From: Ctena decussata
Taxonomy: Eukaryota > Mollusca > Bivalvia > Lucinida > Lucinidae
DNA length: 64,000 nt
Reading direction: 5' to 3'
NCBI GenBank assembly: GCA_963989385.1
Contig: OZ022503.1
Location: 69,476,123-69,540,122 of the forward strand
Positions 61,401 through 63,671 of this stretch are shown here, one piece after another (within the stretch, counting starts at the first letter, position 1; each line of letters begins with the position of its first letter). A program made the translations under genes and the position numbers. Below the pieces are notes generated by a model that did not search any database, had not been told where the DNA came from, and saw nothing but the letters and a program-made list of their open reading frames with translations.

Positions 61401-61705
61401 TAACAATGTTTTCAAGGATGTTACGAAACCAAAATGAGTCATAGTTACCAAACGATCTGGTCATCAGGTCGTTTGGTAACTATGACTCTTTTTCATTTTG
61501 TAGCAGTTCTTTTTCGTTTTGTAACAGCCCTTGTACATACATAGTTACACCAGGGGTGATAACAGTAATGCTATAAATCAACTCAATGCCATAAGTACCG
61601 GTAACTTACATGTTGTTCAATGGGCTCTTTCCATGTCACTTTCTTGTTAAGATTTGGGCTGCCAGCATAGCCCCTATCTCTTTCTCTATCCCTATCCCTA
61701 TCCAT
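950..61705 (-). CDS. Gene model: large coiled-coil protein, 15 exons, 3' end outside window
   Basis: Fifteen minus-strand segments (listed one by one below) each have a GT donor and AG acceptor and join in one frame to about 471 codons with no stop. After a basic 30-residue start, the product is rich in E, K, R, Q and L, with hydrophobic residues at heptad spacing, so it should form a long parallel coiled coil. No signal peptide, membrane segment or globular catalytic domain is visible; a Trp-containing, less helical stretch (TWN...SAWKLLLK...FGSMHEQF) interrupts the coil near residues 115-160. Introns run from about 0.6 to 26.5 kb and are packed with mobile elements. Family is not recognised. 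Large scaffold, centrosome or ciliary proteins look like this, but so do many others, so no function is assigned. Confidence is high that this is a gene and lower for exon 2 and exon 5 borders. Confidence 0.85.
1327..1350. repeat. Poly-C tract
   Basis: About two dozen consecutive C. Similar C or G runs occur at 3402-3424, 10184-10219, 21181-21220, 53580-53594, 54904-54916 and 63010-63024; several mark ends or joints of repeats. Confidence 0.9.
2267..2522. mobile_element. Foldback family E MITE
   Basis: About 250 bp, core palindrome AAGAATTTGCTCCTCTAGGA. Left arm AGATACATTTTCAGGGGAAG, right arm ending AATACACCTTAAG. Further copies at 4695, 15480, 15820, 34040 and 51495. Short open frames on both strands arise from the palindrome and are not genes. 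Confidence 0.7.
2760..2843 (-). CDS. Exon 14, 28-residue coiled-coil module
   Basis: 84 nt, LQRVEGRVKSLEEELSNA to DARTE; acceptor TTTTTAG, donor GTATGTACA. Phase 0, four heptads. Confidence 0.83.
2945..4001. mobile_element. TTAA-flanked, piggyBac-type non-autonomous element
   Basis: Left end TTAA|CCCTTTCGCTGCTG (TTAA at 2941-2944), right end GGCAGCGAAAGGG|TTAC (4002-4005). CCC termini with TTAA duplications, one changed to TTAC, are diagnostic of the piggyBac type. 1057 bp; no transposase frame inside; contains a G-run at 3402-3424 and GTCGAC-rich sub-terminal repeats near 2965-3010. Confidence 0.7.
4005..4690. other. Intron, nothing recognised
   Basis: AT-rich sequence with no repeat family or exon that I can support. 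Confidence 0.5.
4695..4915. mobile_element. Foldback family E MITE
   Basis: Reads AACTCTGTCATTTTCATTTT, then the core hairpin GAATTTGCTCCTCTAGTAGC. A more decayed copy of the element at 2267-2522. Confidence 0.6.
4920..6035. other. Intron, nothing recognised
   Basis: AT-rich intron; open frames of 60-70 codons here have no splice support or composition typical of coding sequence. Confidence 0.5.
6040..6395. repeat. 44-bp minisatellite, about 8 units
   Basis: The phrase AGTGCTAAATATAGTAACAT recurs at about 6071, 6116, 6160, 6204, 6247, 6291, 6335 and 6379, i.e. every 44 bp, with AAATATTTCACCCAGAAGAA between. Lies 36 nt from exon 13, so copy-number change here would alter the exon 13 downstream intron edge. 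Confidence 0.8.
6431..6493 (-). CDS. Exon 13, 21-residue coiled-coil module
   Basis: 63 nt (three heptads), LDQQTKNAHINEDKVKHQ ending EEE; acceptor TTTTTAG, donor GTACATTAT. Phase 0. Confidence 0.78.
6563..6715. mobile_element. Foldback family C MITE
   Basis: Core hairpin ATCCAGATGAGGGGGCTCAT with inverse arm, right end TTTTTGGCACTTTGAGGGTTAA. The CCC(T)...TTAA end places it with piggyBac-type MITEs. Other copies: 11574, 13072, 13712, 33580, 44823, 51815. Confidence 0.65.
6930..7080. repeat. T-rich low-complexity stretch
   Basis: Imperfect duplication of a poly-T-rich ~70-bp stretch containing GGCTTGGTTTCCC (around 6998 and 7062). Confidence 0.6.
7353..7588. mobile_element. Foldback family A MITE
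   Basis: About 235 bp. Left arm TGAGCCACATGACAAAACCA, right arm TGTCACGGCTCA; internal palindrome around CTCAGATCAGCCTGGGCATC. Copies at 20304, 27573, 28161, 30740 and (diverged) 55030 and 60361. Ends 33 bp from exon 12. Confidence 0.8.
7621..7779 (-). CDS. Exon 12, longest visible coiled-coil exon
   Basis: 159 nt, 53 codons. Opens IGNLQERLRDGHSSPKDHHS, a His/Ser/Pro hinge of about ten residues, then continues as coil (LKSELARRDETIQKLRRDVL) to DAAVAE. Acceptor TTCACTAG, donor GTAATGTTG. Phase 0. Confidence 0.85.
7870..8023 (+). mobile_element. Short non-autonomous Helitron-like element
   Basis: Starts CAAGACCTGTCTGCGTAAAG after an A, and ends with the hairpin CTGTACTTTCGTACAG followed by GTTAGCTAA. 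Same layout as 10762-11033. 154 bp, no coding. Confidence 0.6.
8319..8455. mobile_element. Foldback family B, partial copy
   Basis: Left terminus GGTGCTCCAGATAAGAAGGA, core GTTCTGATGAAGGGCCACAA; runs directly into another family B copy. Confidence 0.55.
8446..10312. mobile_element. Foldback family B MITE split by a 1.6-kb insertion
   Basis: Left part 8446-8595 (core TTGTGACCCCTCATTAGAAC, loop, inverse arm) ends AAGGAAAA. The right part resumes at 10239 with TTATCCTTAAATTATATCAG and terminates TTCTTATCTGGAACACTGTG. Joining the halves matches the intact right half at 27860-27926, so the middle is a clean insertion. Confidence 0.7.
8596..10238 (+). mobile_element. Helitron-like element with 147-bp tandem repeats
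   Basis: Inserted between A and T of a family B copy without target duplication. 5' end CTAGAAATGTTTTTCAGAGA (small hairpin), 3' end GTGGGGGGACATAA with a C-run/G-run hairpin. The centre holds about seven units with GTGACCTTGAAAATGAGGTC followed by AAGGTCACC, spaced mostly 144-152 bp (starts near 8903, 9054, 9199, 9346, 9490, 9617, 9769, 10006). The 3' terminal hairpin is present twice (9941-9972 and 10185-10236), so the end was duplicated. Open frames of 60-100 codons are products of the repeat. Helitron assignment rests on blunt A/T insertion and terminal hairpins. Confidence 0.65.
10502..10585 (-). CDS. Exon 11, 28-residue coiled-coil module
   Basis: 84 nt, VSHYERRIRTLEADLRES to RKRALEE; acceptor ATTGTAG, donor GTTGGTATT (a weaker donor than its neighbours). 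Phase 0, four heptads. Confidence 0.83.
10762..11033 (+). mobile_element. Short non-autonomous Helitron-like element
   Basis: 5' end CAAGACCTAGCCACAAACAG with AGCTCACCTGACAGTGCC; 3' end hairpin CTGTACTTTTGTACAG then GTCAGCTAA. Host base A before and T after, with no duplication. 272 bp. Confidence 0.65.
11574..11732. mobile_element. Foldback family C MITE
   Basis: Left end CCCTTAAAGTGCCAAAAAG, core AGATCTAGATGAGATGGTTA with inverse arm, right end CAAAACATTTTTAGGCAC. Confidence 0.6.
12060..12125. mobile_element. Foldback family F mini-hairpin
   Basis: CAGACTGCACATATGTGCAG is a perfect palindrome inside ACTCTGACCAGACTG...CAGTCTGG. Equivalent mini-hairpins at 36065, 45230, 45540, 50765, 53230 and 62690. 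Confidence 0.5.
12130..13065. other. Intron, nothing recognised
   Basis: C/T-rich stretch 12540-12840 and AT-rich remainder; two overlapping ~90-codon open frames reflect low complexity and lack splice sites or coiled-coil composition. Confidence 0.5.
13072..13285. mobile_element. Foldback family C MITE
   Basis: Core GATCTTGATGAGGTGGCTCA with inverse GAGCCGCCTCAACTAGATCT; right end TTTTTTGGTGCTTACAGACTTAA. Confidence 0.6.
13712..14704. mobile_element. Foldback family C MITE, TTAA-flanked, interrupted
   Basis: Left part begins after TTAA (13708-13711) and carries GATGAGCC-type palindrome arms to 13850; right part 14662-14704 ends GGCACTTTAAGGG before TTAA (14705-14708). The middle is a separate tandem-repeat insertion. 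Confidence 0.65.
13853..14661 (+). mobile_element. Tandem-repeat element nested in family C MITE
   Basis: Starts ACAAGAATTCCGCAGAATGC with hairpin ATTCCGCAGAAT and TATGTCGCACC; ends GCAGGTGCGACAAAAAAC, so GTCGCACC/GGTGCGAC form short inverted ends. Inside are about two units of 300-325 bp (TGCTAGGGTCGAC at 13934, 14216, 14541; GGCGGCCATCTTGGATTCTC at 14082 and 14408) and an (ACGG)n tail at 14565-14612. The same start recurs at 20213 and 29943 as fragments. Confidence 0.6.
14754..14837 (-). CDS. Exon 10, 28-residue coiled-coil module
   Basis: 84 nt, VSKSDEITRQLRGELASI to HSRSTHD; acceptor GGTTGTAG, donor GTAAGTTCC. Phase 0 both ends, four heptads. It is separated from exon 9 by a 11.8-kb intron that holds three nested transposon groups. 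Confidence 0.85.
14890..15050. mobile_element. Foldback family D MITE
   Basis: CCATATTTCTTCGAATATAA start; arms AATCCAGATCCATCTTATAA and inverse. Lies about 55 bp upstream of exon 10. Confidence 0.55.
15480..16040. mobile_element. Two foldback family E copies
   Basis: Core hairpin GAATTTGCTCCCTGAGGGAG near 15635 for the first copy, then a second copy starting GGTGCATAGATACATTTTCA at 15831 without a clean hairpin. Confidence 0.5.
16562..19504 (+). mobile_element. Helitron-like element, copy 1, with 325-bp tandem repeats
   Basis: 5' end CCAGAGGACCGTTGGTCCTG (hairpin AGGACC/GGTCCT) then TAGCTCACCTGAG; 3' end hairpin CTCACCTGTGAGCCTTCGGC...GGTGAGCTAA. The 3' half (18100-19400) holds about three and a half ~325-bp units marked by GATAGAGGACTACTCAAGG near 18531, 18856 and 19176 and by CGGTTGCCATGGCAACC. 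Interrupted at 16874-18038. Confidence 0.7.
16874..18038. mobile_element. TA element, intact copy 1 (empty site for the insertion in copy 2)
   Basis: 1165 bp between TA dinucleotides (16872-16873, 18039-18040). Degenerate inverted ends CCGTTAGTTGCTATAGATAC and CCGTATTTGTTTGTGGATAA share CCGT and GATANCGCGC. Near-identical to 40927-43609 except for a 1.5-kb insertion there. No transposase frame; short open frame 17743-17961 is not supported. Confidence 0.7.
20304..20542. mobile_element. Foldback family A MITE
   Basis: TGAGCCGCAACACGACAAAA to TTGTCGCAGCTCA with the internal CTCAGATCAGCCTGGGCATC palindrome. Confidence 0.8.
20548..22591. mobile_element. TA-flanked element with nested tandem-repeat insertion
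   Basis: Inverted ends CCGTATAATGGAAAATTTTT (after TA 20546-20547) and its inverse AAATTTCCATTATACGG (before TA 22592-22593). Sequence next to both ends is rich in TTCGCGG-like words. The centre is replaced by a separate element at about 21028-22352. Confidence 0.65.
21028..22352 (+). mobile_element. Tandem-repeat Helitron-like element nested in a TA element
   Basis: 5' end ACAAGGGCTTCGCAAGCGGC (hairpin) followed by ATAATACGCCCGTTT; 3' end TCAAAACGGGCGTAT, an inverted match. About four ~150-bp units between 21290 and 21850 (CATTATTCAAAG, CAATCCCACAATACA, ACCTGCATACCAAATATGA). A poly-C region at 21181-21220 and an (ACGG)n tail at 22280-22306. Classification by resemblance to the other tandem-repeat elements here. 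Confidence 0.5.
23266..23361. mobile_element. Foldback family G MITE, left copy
   Basis: About 96 bp, almost a perfect palindrome: CAGTTTTACAATATGCCATA outside, CCCCCTGCCAATTCT/AGAATTGGCATGGGG at the core. Confidence 0.7.
23370..26480. mobile_element. 3.1-kb long-TIR element, 5-bp target duplication, CAC ends
   Basis: Begins CACGGGTGGTAAACCTAGGA, ends in its inverse. Flanked exactly by CAGTA (23365-23369 and 26481-26485). Inverted arms extend about 570 bp (to about 23930 and from about 25915) and carry repeated GTGGTAGTT words. The middle contains a second inverted pair made of CGCAAACCACC words (25028-25083 and 25575-25630). No transposase-like frame. CAC end plus 5-bp duplication fit the Transib/RAG-like class; EnSpm/CACTA shares CAC ends but makes 2-3 bp duplications. 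Confidence 0.75.
25028..25630. repeat. Inner inverted pair of AAACCACCGC word arrays
   Basis: CGCAAACTACCACAAACCAC and on to 25083, matched in inverse by GTGGTTTGCGGTGGTTTGGG at 25575-25630. It could be the arms of a separate element inserted in the 3.1-kb element; clear ends and duplications were not found. Confidence 0.6.
26486..26582. mobile_element. Foldback family G MITE, right copy
   Basis: ACCTCCACCTGCCAATTCTA and inverse TAGAATTGGCAGGTGGAGGT at the core; abuts the right duplication of the 3.1-kb element and ends 93 bp from exon 9. Confidence 0.7.
26676..26822 (-). CDS. Exon 9, 49-residue coiled-coil module
   Basis: 147 nt, 49 codons (seven heptads), beginning VSNRDRKVSNLQSQLSNI and ending LRYAQVE; acceptor AACCCAG, donor GTATGAAAT, phase 0 both ends. 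The VSxxD/VSxxE opening recurs at exon 10 (VSKSDE) and exon 11 (VSHYE), suggesting that these exons derive from one another. Confidence 0.85.
27497..27926. mobile_element. Foldback family B MITE with nested family A copy
   Basis: Left AGAGCTCCAGATAAGGTGGG, right ACTCCTTCTTATCTGGAGCA, core TTCTAATGAGGGGTCACAAC. Interrupted at 27573-27810. Confidence 0.75.
27573..27810. mobile_element. Foldback family A MITE
   Basis: TGAGCCACGACACGACAAAA to TCGCGTCGCAGCTCA; 238 bp, inserted in the spacer of a family B MITE. Confidence 0.8.
28161..28409. mobile_element. Foldback family A MITE
   Basis: GAACCGCGACACAACAAAAC start, TTGTCGTGTCACGGCTC end, internal CTCAGATCAGCCTGGGCA. Confidence 0.75.
28540..28960. 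mobile_element. Two adjacent foldback family D remnants
   Basis: Arms AATCGATCTAGATTTTTAGG (28572) and, in the second, AATCTAGATCCATCTTGTAA with inverse GATGGATCAAGAGTTTCGAG. Outer ends are decayed. Confidence 0.5.
29206..29313 (-). CDS. Exon 8, coiled coil with Ser/Pro linker
   Basis: 36 codons, QNGETGSSQPDKDY then coil TVIKLKTDLRRAEQRVEDLT; acceptor ATTGCAG, donor GTATGTTAT. The 14-residue linker breaks the coil, marking a hinge before the long C-terminal rod. Confidence 0.82.
30093..30285. mobile_element. Foldback family B MITE
   Basis: CAGTGCTCCAAATAACAAGG start; core CCCCTCATTAGAACTGTCTT / CAGTTCTAATGAGGG. It ends 25 bp from exon 7. Confidence 0.65.
30310..30427 (-). CDS. Exon 7, coiled coil
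   Basis: 118 nt which with exon 6 gives 64 whole codons. Reads RGSDDSHELRQELLRKEEII and on to RVSLEK; acceptor TTTTCAG, donor GTACGGTTT. Starts with a short acidic/Ser linker, then strong heptads. Confidence 0.82.
30740..30952. mobile_element. Foldback family A MITE
   Basis: TGAGCCACGACACGAGAAAA to TTGTCGTGTCGTGGCTCA. About 60 bp from exon 6. Confidence 0.78.
31015..31088 (-). CDS. Exon 6
   Basis: 74 nt coding IDNVRFRELTHEQVFGSMHE and onward to a split Met codon; acceptor TTTTCAG, donor GTAAGTATGC. Ends with two bases (AT) completed by the first G of exon 7. This is the only non-phase-0 junction in the visible gene. Contains Phe-Gly-Ser-Met and FMRM, less typical of coiled coil. Confidence 0.8.
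31150..31380. mobile_element. Foldback family D MITE
   Basis: GGTTATAAGACAAGCTTTTC start, centre AATCAAGATCCATCTTCTAA with inverse AGATGGATCTGGATATTTGG. Confidence 0.55.
31397..31534. mobile_element. Near-perfect 138-bp palindrome
   Basis: GGATCAAACATGGTTTTTCA outer arm, TGCCAGGTCCCAAGGGAGAT inner arm, centre CCGAGGCCGAAGGCCGAGG, then the inverse to TTTGATC. A foldback element of a family seen once here. Confidence 0.7.
31788..31838 (-). CDS. Exon 5, Trp-containing non-coil segment
   Basis: 17 codons (DGIRMDQACSAWKLLLK) between acceptor CGCAG and donor GTATCTG, phase 0 on both sides. A second acceptor, TTTCAG, lies 16 nt upstream; using it would put TAA in frame straight after exon 4, so the downstream AG is preferred. 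The two competing AGs make the 5' border uncertain. Confidence 0.65.
32452..32530 (+). mobile_element. tRNA-derived SINE head
   Basis: GCCCAGTAGCTCAGTGTGTT matches a tRNA 5' end with A box; GCATTGGCCTGCTAAGCTAG resembles an anticodon arm and TGTTTCACTCCAGC a decayed B box. Not folded into a valid tRNA. Confidence 0.5.
32755..32815 (-). mobile_element. tRNA-derived SINE head
   Basis: Minus strand GGCAGTAGTTTAGTGGTTAA with CACGCTAGACTACCAATCCA and GGTCGCAGGTT: A box, anticodon arm and B box in order. The opposing orientation to 32452 suggests two SINE insertions with a shared body between. Confidence 0.55.
33001..33205. mobile_element. Foldback family B MITE
   Basis: AGCAAGGGCAGTAACAGTTT outer arm and inverse GCAAAGCAAGGCCAGTAACT; core CACTCATCAGAACCATCTCG/GAGACGGTTCTAATGATGG. 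It ends about 40 bp from exon 4. Confidence 0.7.
33244..33375 (-). CDS. Exon 4, end of first coil segment
   Basis: 44 codons from DLQVRLDRQEESSNQ to ARTTGTWN, acceptor TTCTAG, donor GTGAGTATCC. The first 30 residues are coiled coil rich in Asn and Gln; the last ten (TARTTGTWN) look non-helical and introduce the only Trp-rich region of the protein. Confidence 0.8.
33580..33710. mobile_element. Foldback family C MITE
   Basis: GCGTAGCTCTAGATGAGGCA with inverse CACCGCCTCCAGATCTACAC, then TCTTTGAATTTTTAATATGA. Confidence 0.6.
33908..33991 (-). CDS. Exon 3, 28-residue coiled-coil module
   Basis: Exactly 84 nt (28 codons), starting EYMAKARELERELRTL and ending ADAMLE, with acceptor TTTTCAG and donor GTCAGTG. 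Phase 0 at both ends. Heptad pattern is regular from the first residue, so the exon equals four heptads. Confidence 0.8.
34040..34480. mobile_element. Foldback family E, long or doubled copy
   Basis: Contains GGGTACATTGTCAGGGGATG, AAGAATTTGCTCCTCTAGGA twice-related cores (34135, 34305) and GTACCTATACACCTTCA at the right end. Confidence 0.55.
35069..35113 (-). CDS. Exon 2, short linker exon
   Basis: Fifteen codons (STVSFKAPGKALSQR) ending CGG before donor GTAAGGCG. The 5' border is the weak point. The acceptor CATGAG at 35114-35119 keeps phase 0 with exon 1, but a TAG seven bases further upstream (exon to 35120) has the better pyrimidine tract and would require an unseen upstream exon ending with two spare bases. 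The intron to exon 1 would be 26.5 kb, so a missing exon is possible. Confidence 0.55.
35125..36400. other. Intron 1, mostly unassigned
   Basis: Apart from family F mini-hairpins (35260-35330, 35690-35740, 36060-36120), no feature is supported. The 97-codon frame at 35510-35803 overlaps a family F hairpin and has no splice support. Confidence 0.5.
36460..37620. repeat. 48-bp minisatellite open on both strands
   Basis: Unit AGATGAATAGATGCACTGTC...GTCAGAGAAGC, 48 bp, more than 20 units; near-perfect at 37049-37600, diverged at 36460-37050. Because 48 is a multiple of three, both strands stay open: plus gives a 16-residue unit MNRCTVRGLGVQSEKQ (187 codons), minus gives HLFICFSDCTPSPLTV (259 codons). 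No splice site, start context or upstream exon ties it to a gene; best read as non-coding array. Confidence 0.85.
38389..38721. mobile_element. 333-bp foldback element, 5-bp duplication TCTAC, CAC ends
   Basis: CACAGGGTATAATCGATTCC to its inverse, flanked by TCTAC (38384-38388, 38722-38726). Each arm contains repeated GCTTCCTGC[A/C]GAGACTGT words; centre GCCGAGAGCCTCGGC. The palindrome gives matching open frames on both strands (e.g. 38373-38864 plus), which are not genes. Confidence 0.8.
39770..40775. repeat. Degenerate GAAATTTCA and TTCATGAA word array, left part
   Basis: 39770-39960 and 40660-40775 are built from variants of TTTCAGTGAAATTTCA; 40255-40640 from variants of GTTCATGAA/ATTCATGAAC. 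No fixed period. Confidence 0.7.
40927..43609. mobile_element. TA element copy 2, interrupted
   Basis: Same ends as 16874-18038, between TA at 40925-40926 and 43610-43611. Differs from copy 1 by only scattered substitutions, plus a 1518-bp insertion, which implies recent spread or gene conversion between the copies. Confidence 0.72.
41882..43399 (+). mobile_element. Helitron-like element copy 2, with ~460-bp tandem repeats
   Basis: CCAGAGGACCATTGGTCCTG start, hairpin CTCACCTTTGAGCCTTCGGC...AGGTGAGCTAA end. Inserted between A41881 and T43400; the empty site is seen in the other TA copy at 17828/17829, so no target duplication was made. Inside: about three ~460-bp units with GGTCAAGGTCAACCCAGGGT and GGGCATGGCGGCCATCTTGG, and a GACGACGG tail at 43303-43346. 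Confidence 0.8.
44050..44455. repeat. Degenerate GAAATTTCA word array, right part
   Basis: Variants of TTTCACTGAAATTTTG and GTGAAATTTCA; continues the array at 39770-40775 on the other side of the TA element insertion. Confidence 0.7.
44823..45010. mobile_element. Foldback family C MITE
   Basis: TTAA (44819-44822) then CACTTAAAGCGTCAAAAATG; core GATCCAGATGAGGTGGCACA and inverse CCACTACATCTGGATCTACA; right end AAATTTTTGGCACTTTTA. Confidence 0.65.
45010..46100. other. Intron, nothing recognised except mini-hairpins
   Basis: Family F hairpins at 45225-45275 and 45540-45600; no exon or other repeat supported. Confidence 0.5.
46104..50273 (+). mobile_element. Helitron-like element copy 3, 4.2 kb, with ~430-bp tandem repeats
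   Basis: CCAGAGGACCAATGGTCCTG after A, hairpin end CTCACCTATGAGCCTAAAGG...TGAGCTAA before T. The body is about nine units of roughly 400-450 bp, each with GACCTTGACC, TACATACCAAGTTTCAAGGT, CATATATGGGCATGGCGGCC and CCATATGAAATTTGGCTTCA. Repeats create matching open frames on both strands (60-98 codons, minus units beginning MSLKVKVI); these recur with the unit and are not treated as genes. Confidence 0.78.
51092..51490. mobile_element. Tiny TTAA-flanked MITE (about 61 bp) split by a 333-bp element
   Basis: TTAA (51088-51091) CCCTATTGCACTCTGAACAG ... CTGTTCTGAGTGCAATAGGG TTAA (51491-51494). CCC ends and TTAA duplications indicate piggyBac type. Confidence 0.75.
51125..51457. mobile_element. 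333-bp foldback element, second copy
   Basis: Same length and ends (CACAGGGTATAAT) as 38389-38721. Flanks CTATG (51120-51124) and CTACG (51458-51462) are a 5-bp duplication with one C/T difference at a CpG, as expected from methyl-C decay. Confidence 0.8.
51815..51925. mobile_element. Foldback family C fragment
   Basis: AACACCTAAAGAGTAAAAAA and GCAAACAGTGTAGATCCAGA, right arm lost. Confidence 0.45.
51930..53130. other. Intron, nothing recognised
   Basis: AT-rich sequence; no repeat family or exon supported. Confidence 0.5.
53468..53772. repeat. Direct duplication (~125 bp) with G-run and GT microsatellite
   Basis: TATTGGAAAATCTCACATGA... occurs at 53470 and 53647 (offset 177 bp), each copy ending in GGGTTTT plus a G-run. 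(GT)n at 53599-53622 lies between. Confidence 0.85.
55356..55440. repeat. (CT)n microsatellite
   Basis: Interrupted CT/TCTC run inside the 7.1-kb element. Confidence 0.95.
55878..57150 (-). pseudogene. 5'-truncated, frameshifted non-LTR retrotransposon reverse transcriptase
   Basis: Minus strand reads in broken frames: AGFRAGRSTTEQIFNLRILC and FKKAF (around 57080-56950), GERQGWPLSPTLFNIFLE (56800, normally RQGxPLSP), LRFADDLDALAEE (56690-56660, catalytic FADD box), EISAEKTKLVTN, FKYLGAIV, then NISYKDHITNEEVRRKI and KRKLRLFGHVS (56230-56090) and a C-terminal tail with TRWKGIISKSSVVPQRPSKV (55960-55890) before a stop. Family knowledge: RT fingers/palm/thumb and C-terminus of an endonuclease-RT non-LTR element. 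Frameshifts and loss of the N-terminal endonuclease make it inactive. Confidence 0.85.
57440..58935. repeat. 45-bp satellite array, forward orientation
   Basis: About 32 units of roughly 45-48 bp: GTAGCGCAGCGGCATTAGCG followed by CCACTTCAGGAGACTTCACC. Where units are exactly 45 bp, a frame stays open (57731-58039, 58716-58955; unit LAPLQETSPSSSAAA), but elsewhere stops intervene. Confidence 0.85.
58936..59169. other. Unique spacer between the opposed satellite arrays
   Basis: About 230 bp, contains CAGCGGCCTTCGGCCGTGAT (hairpin GCGGCC/GGCCG) and a CACCGCCAAGATGGCTCAGT / CACCGCCAAGATAGCCTACT duplication at 59116 and 59164. Confidence 0.6.
59170..59745. repeat. 45-bp satellite array, inverted orientation
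   Basis: About 12 units of AGTAGCGCTATTGCCGCTGC followed by GCTACTATAAGGGAATGTCT, the inverse of the 57440-58935 unit. In each unit AGTAGCGC and GCGCTACT can pair into a hairpin. Confidence 0.85.
60361..60598. mobile_element. Diverged foldback family A MITE
   Basis: CACAAAGCCGATAATGTGAC...TTTGCGCCCAGCGAAG with inverse CTTCGCTGGGCGCAAATGTC and AGATCAGCCTGGACATTGGT inside. Confidence 0.6.
61420..61526. mobile_element. Foldback element, 107 bp
   Basis: GTTACGAAACCAAAATGAGT... and inverse; inner arms CATAGTTACCAAACGATC / GTCGTTTGGTAACTATG. Located about 85 bp downstream (gene sense) of the exon 1 donor. Confidence 0.65.
61610..61705 (-). CDS. Exon 1 (start codon), Asp/Arg-rich N-terminus
   Basis: ATG at 61705-61703 opens 32 codons beginning MDRDRDRERDRGYAGSPN and ending in KEPIEQH, followed by the strong donor GTAAGTTAC. 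An in-frame TGA lies a few codons upstream, which supports this ATG as the true start. The alternating Asp/Arg run is encoded by a short GATAGG repeat. It ends in phase 0. No promoter element was recognised upstream; the region to 62200 is plain AT-rich sequence. Confidence 0.75.
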
Positions 61706-61809
61706 AATGGACCCAAAATGGGTTCACTACTTATAAATCCCAGAGATTATCATTTATCCATTTCTCTTATGAATCTGATCACCCAATACTCGTTAATATC
61801 CTACTGATT

Positions 61810-62190
61810 TGAAATCTTATTCCGCAATAAAATTAACTTCCATTAAAATTTAATCACTGATTTTGAGGCCGAAAATACACACAAAACAAAAATATTAACT
61901 ATCGTGCCCCTATAAACAACTTTGATATAATTTTATTAAGTCTCTAATCACGACATGATAAGAAAATCAACTTTAGACCACTTTCAATAAATGTCAAACA
62001 AAATCGGTTTATTTCCCTTTTGTGTGTGTATACCATTTTAGGCTTAACTTAATGAGTACAGGTTGTGACAAAAACATTTTTTAATATGTTTTGAAAATCA
62101 ATGAACTATTTAAAGGTGTCCAAGCAGCAACCTGTCTTATACATATACAATAATAATCATAATTCTAACATTACTTTAGTATTAGACTTT
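61810..62190. other. Region upstream of exon 1, no promoter motif recognised
   Basis: AT-rich; no clear TATA/Inr arrangement or CpG cluster that I can defend. Confidence 0.4.
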
Positions 62191-62194
62191 ATTA

Positions 62195-62330
62195 TGGTGC
62201 AGAAGATCCAAGGTTCAAATCCGGGTTGGGACAGACGGCAACTGGAAACTCTCTCTCACTCTATAATCCTGCAGTAAATGGGTACCTTTTTTGAATCAGA
62301 GAAGTTTAAGGCAGTGAAACGAGAGGGATG
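62195..62330 (+). mobile_element. tRNA-derived SINE fragment
   Basis: AAGATCCAAGGTTCAAATCC is a good B box context (GGTTCAAATCC) followed by GGGTTGGGACAGACGGCAAC and GTAAATGGGTACC, a layout common to molluscan SINEs; the A box is decayed. Confidence 0.45.
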
Positions 62331-62576
62331 GACTCTGCCTATCATATGTTGTTCCTAAGATACAGTGGGCCTCTTACCCCCTGGAGAGTGACTGCCCCTT
62401 TATTAGGCTATGGGAAACCTTTTCCCATTTTACCTTTAGTGTTAGACAAACAGGAAAACAACTCATCTTTAGATAACCTATAGTATACGATGAGCAATAA
62501 TTGGTAAAAATGCAAGTGGCAATAACATGCAACTATATTGGTTGCAAAAGATTACAATAAAGTAATTTTTTTCGGG

Positions 62577-62970
62577 TACCATATTCATTCGGCTATAGGA
62601 CAAAGGATTTCCCTTCCAAAATTATCCAAAATACATAACCCATTCCATTCGGGATACCCCTTTGGCTTTAGGGGTATCTGGACAAACAGTTTGGATCCAG
62701 ATCAGGCCCCACAAAGGTGGGGCCTGATCTGAGATCCAAACTGTTTGTTGCTTAGACATCATTTCTGCAAGAGTTAGTTAGACCAATAGACCAATGTCAG
62801 AATTTTCTTGAATTTTGATGCAGATAACAATTTCAGCAGATGGTAAAAAATACCCAGAATGCAATGGGATAAAATCAGCCTTGTTTAATTCAGTTATAAG
62901 ATGGGTCTTTCTCTTCGAAAACAATAGTCTAGGAACATCTTATAAGATGGATCTATATTTTTGTAATTGT
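62577..62970. mobile_element. Foldback family D remnants with a family F hairpin inside
   Basis: CCATATTCATTCGGCTATAG start, a hairpin GTTTGGATCCAGATCAGGCC with inverse (62685-62750), then AAGATGGGTCTTTCTC and ATCTTATAAGATGGATCTAT. Confidence 0.5.
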
Positions 62971-62999
62971 TTTATTGTTTTATTTTACTAACATGTATT

Positions 63000-63660
63000 G
63001 GGCGACCATACCCCCCCCCCCCCCAACCCCTCACCCCTGATCTTCCCAAAACTTATAAACTGAAAACAGTGACCTTTATTTATGTCTTTTGTTGCTGTCT
63101 CATGCTGTTTTGAAAGCTGTCACATACTTCTGAAGCCCTACACATTCATGTTCGACTCAAAATAATTTTTTCTGACCCTGAATTATACATGTCACCAATA
63201 TAAATTAACTTAAACCTTTGCATCCTCAACTTCACCATTTTCAAAAGGCAAATCTTAGTTTACAGAAAATTTCTGCAAATTTTATTTTGGTCACTACCTT
63301 TCTGACACACCTGTATTATTGAATACTTTGGAAGTATTGTTGATTACTGGGTTAACACAGGTACATTTATCTACTTATTGAAACACGGCGGGAAGTTCAG
63401 ACGGGTCCAAACAACATGCCGTTGCATGAAATATTATCAAATATACCATCCCGCCACACTTGGAATAGGATAAAATGGTAAAAAATACATGTATTTTCAA
63501 AGTAATACATGGCCCTTTCTTAATATTTAAGAAGACAAAACATGTCATGCCCTTCATTAAATTCTTTAGGAAACTCTTCCAAAAGACATCTGCTTTTAAA
63601 GGAAAAAATTTGTTTCAAGAAAAGTATTTGCTCTTAGAAATTCCTTCCCAAAAAAGTTGA
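63000..63660. other. Flanking sequence, nothing recognised
   Basis: Poly-C at 63010-63024; otherwise AT-rich with no supported feature. Confidence 0.5.
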
Positions 63661-63671
63661 CTCATACGGTA

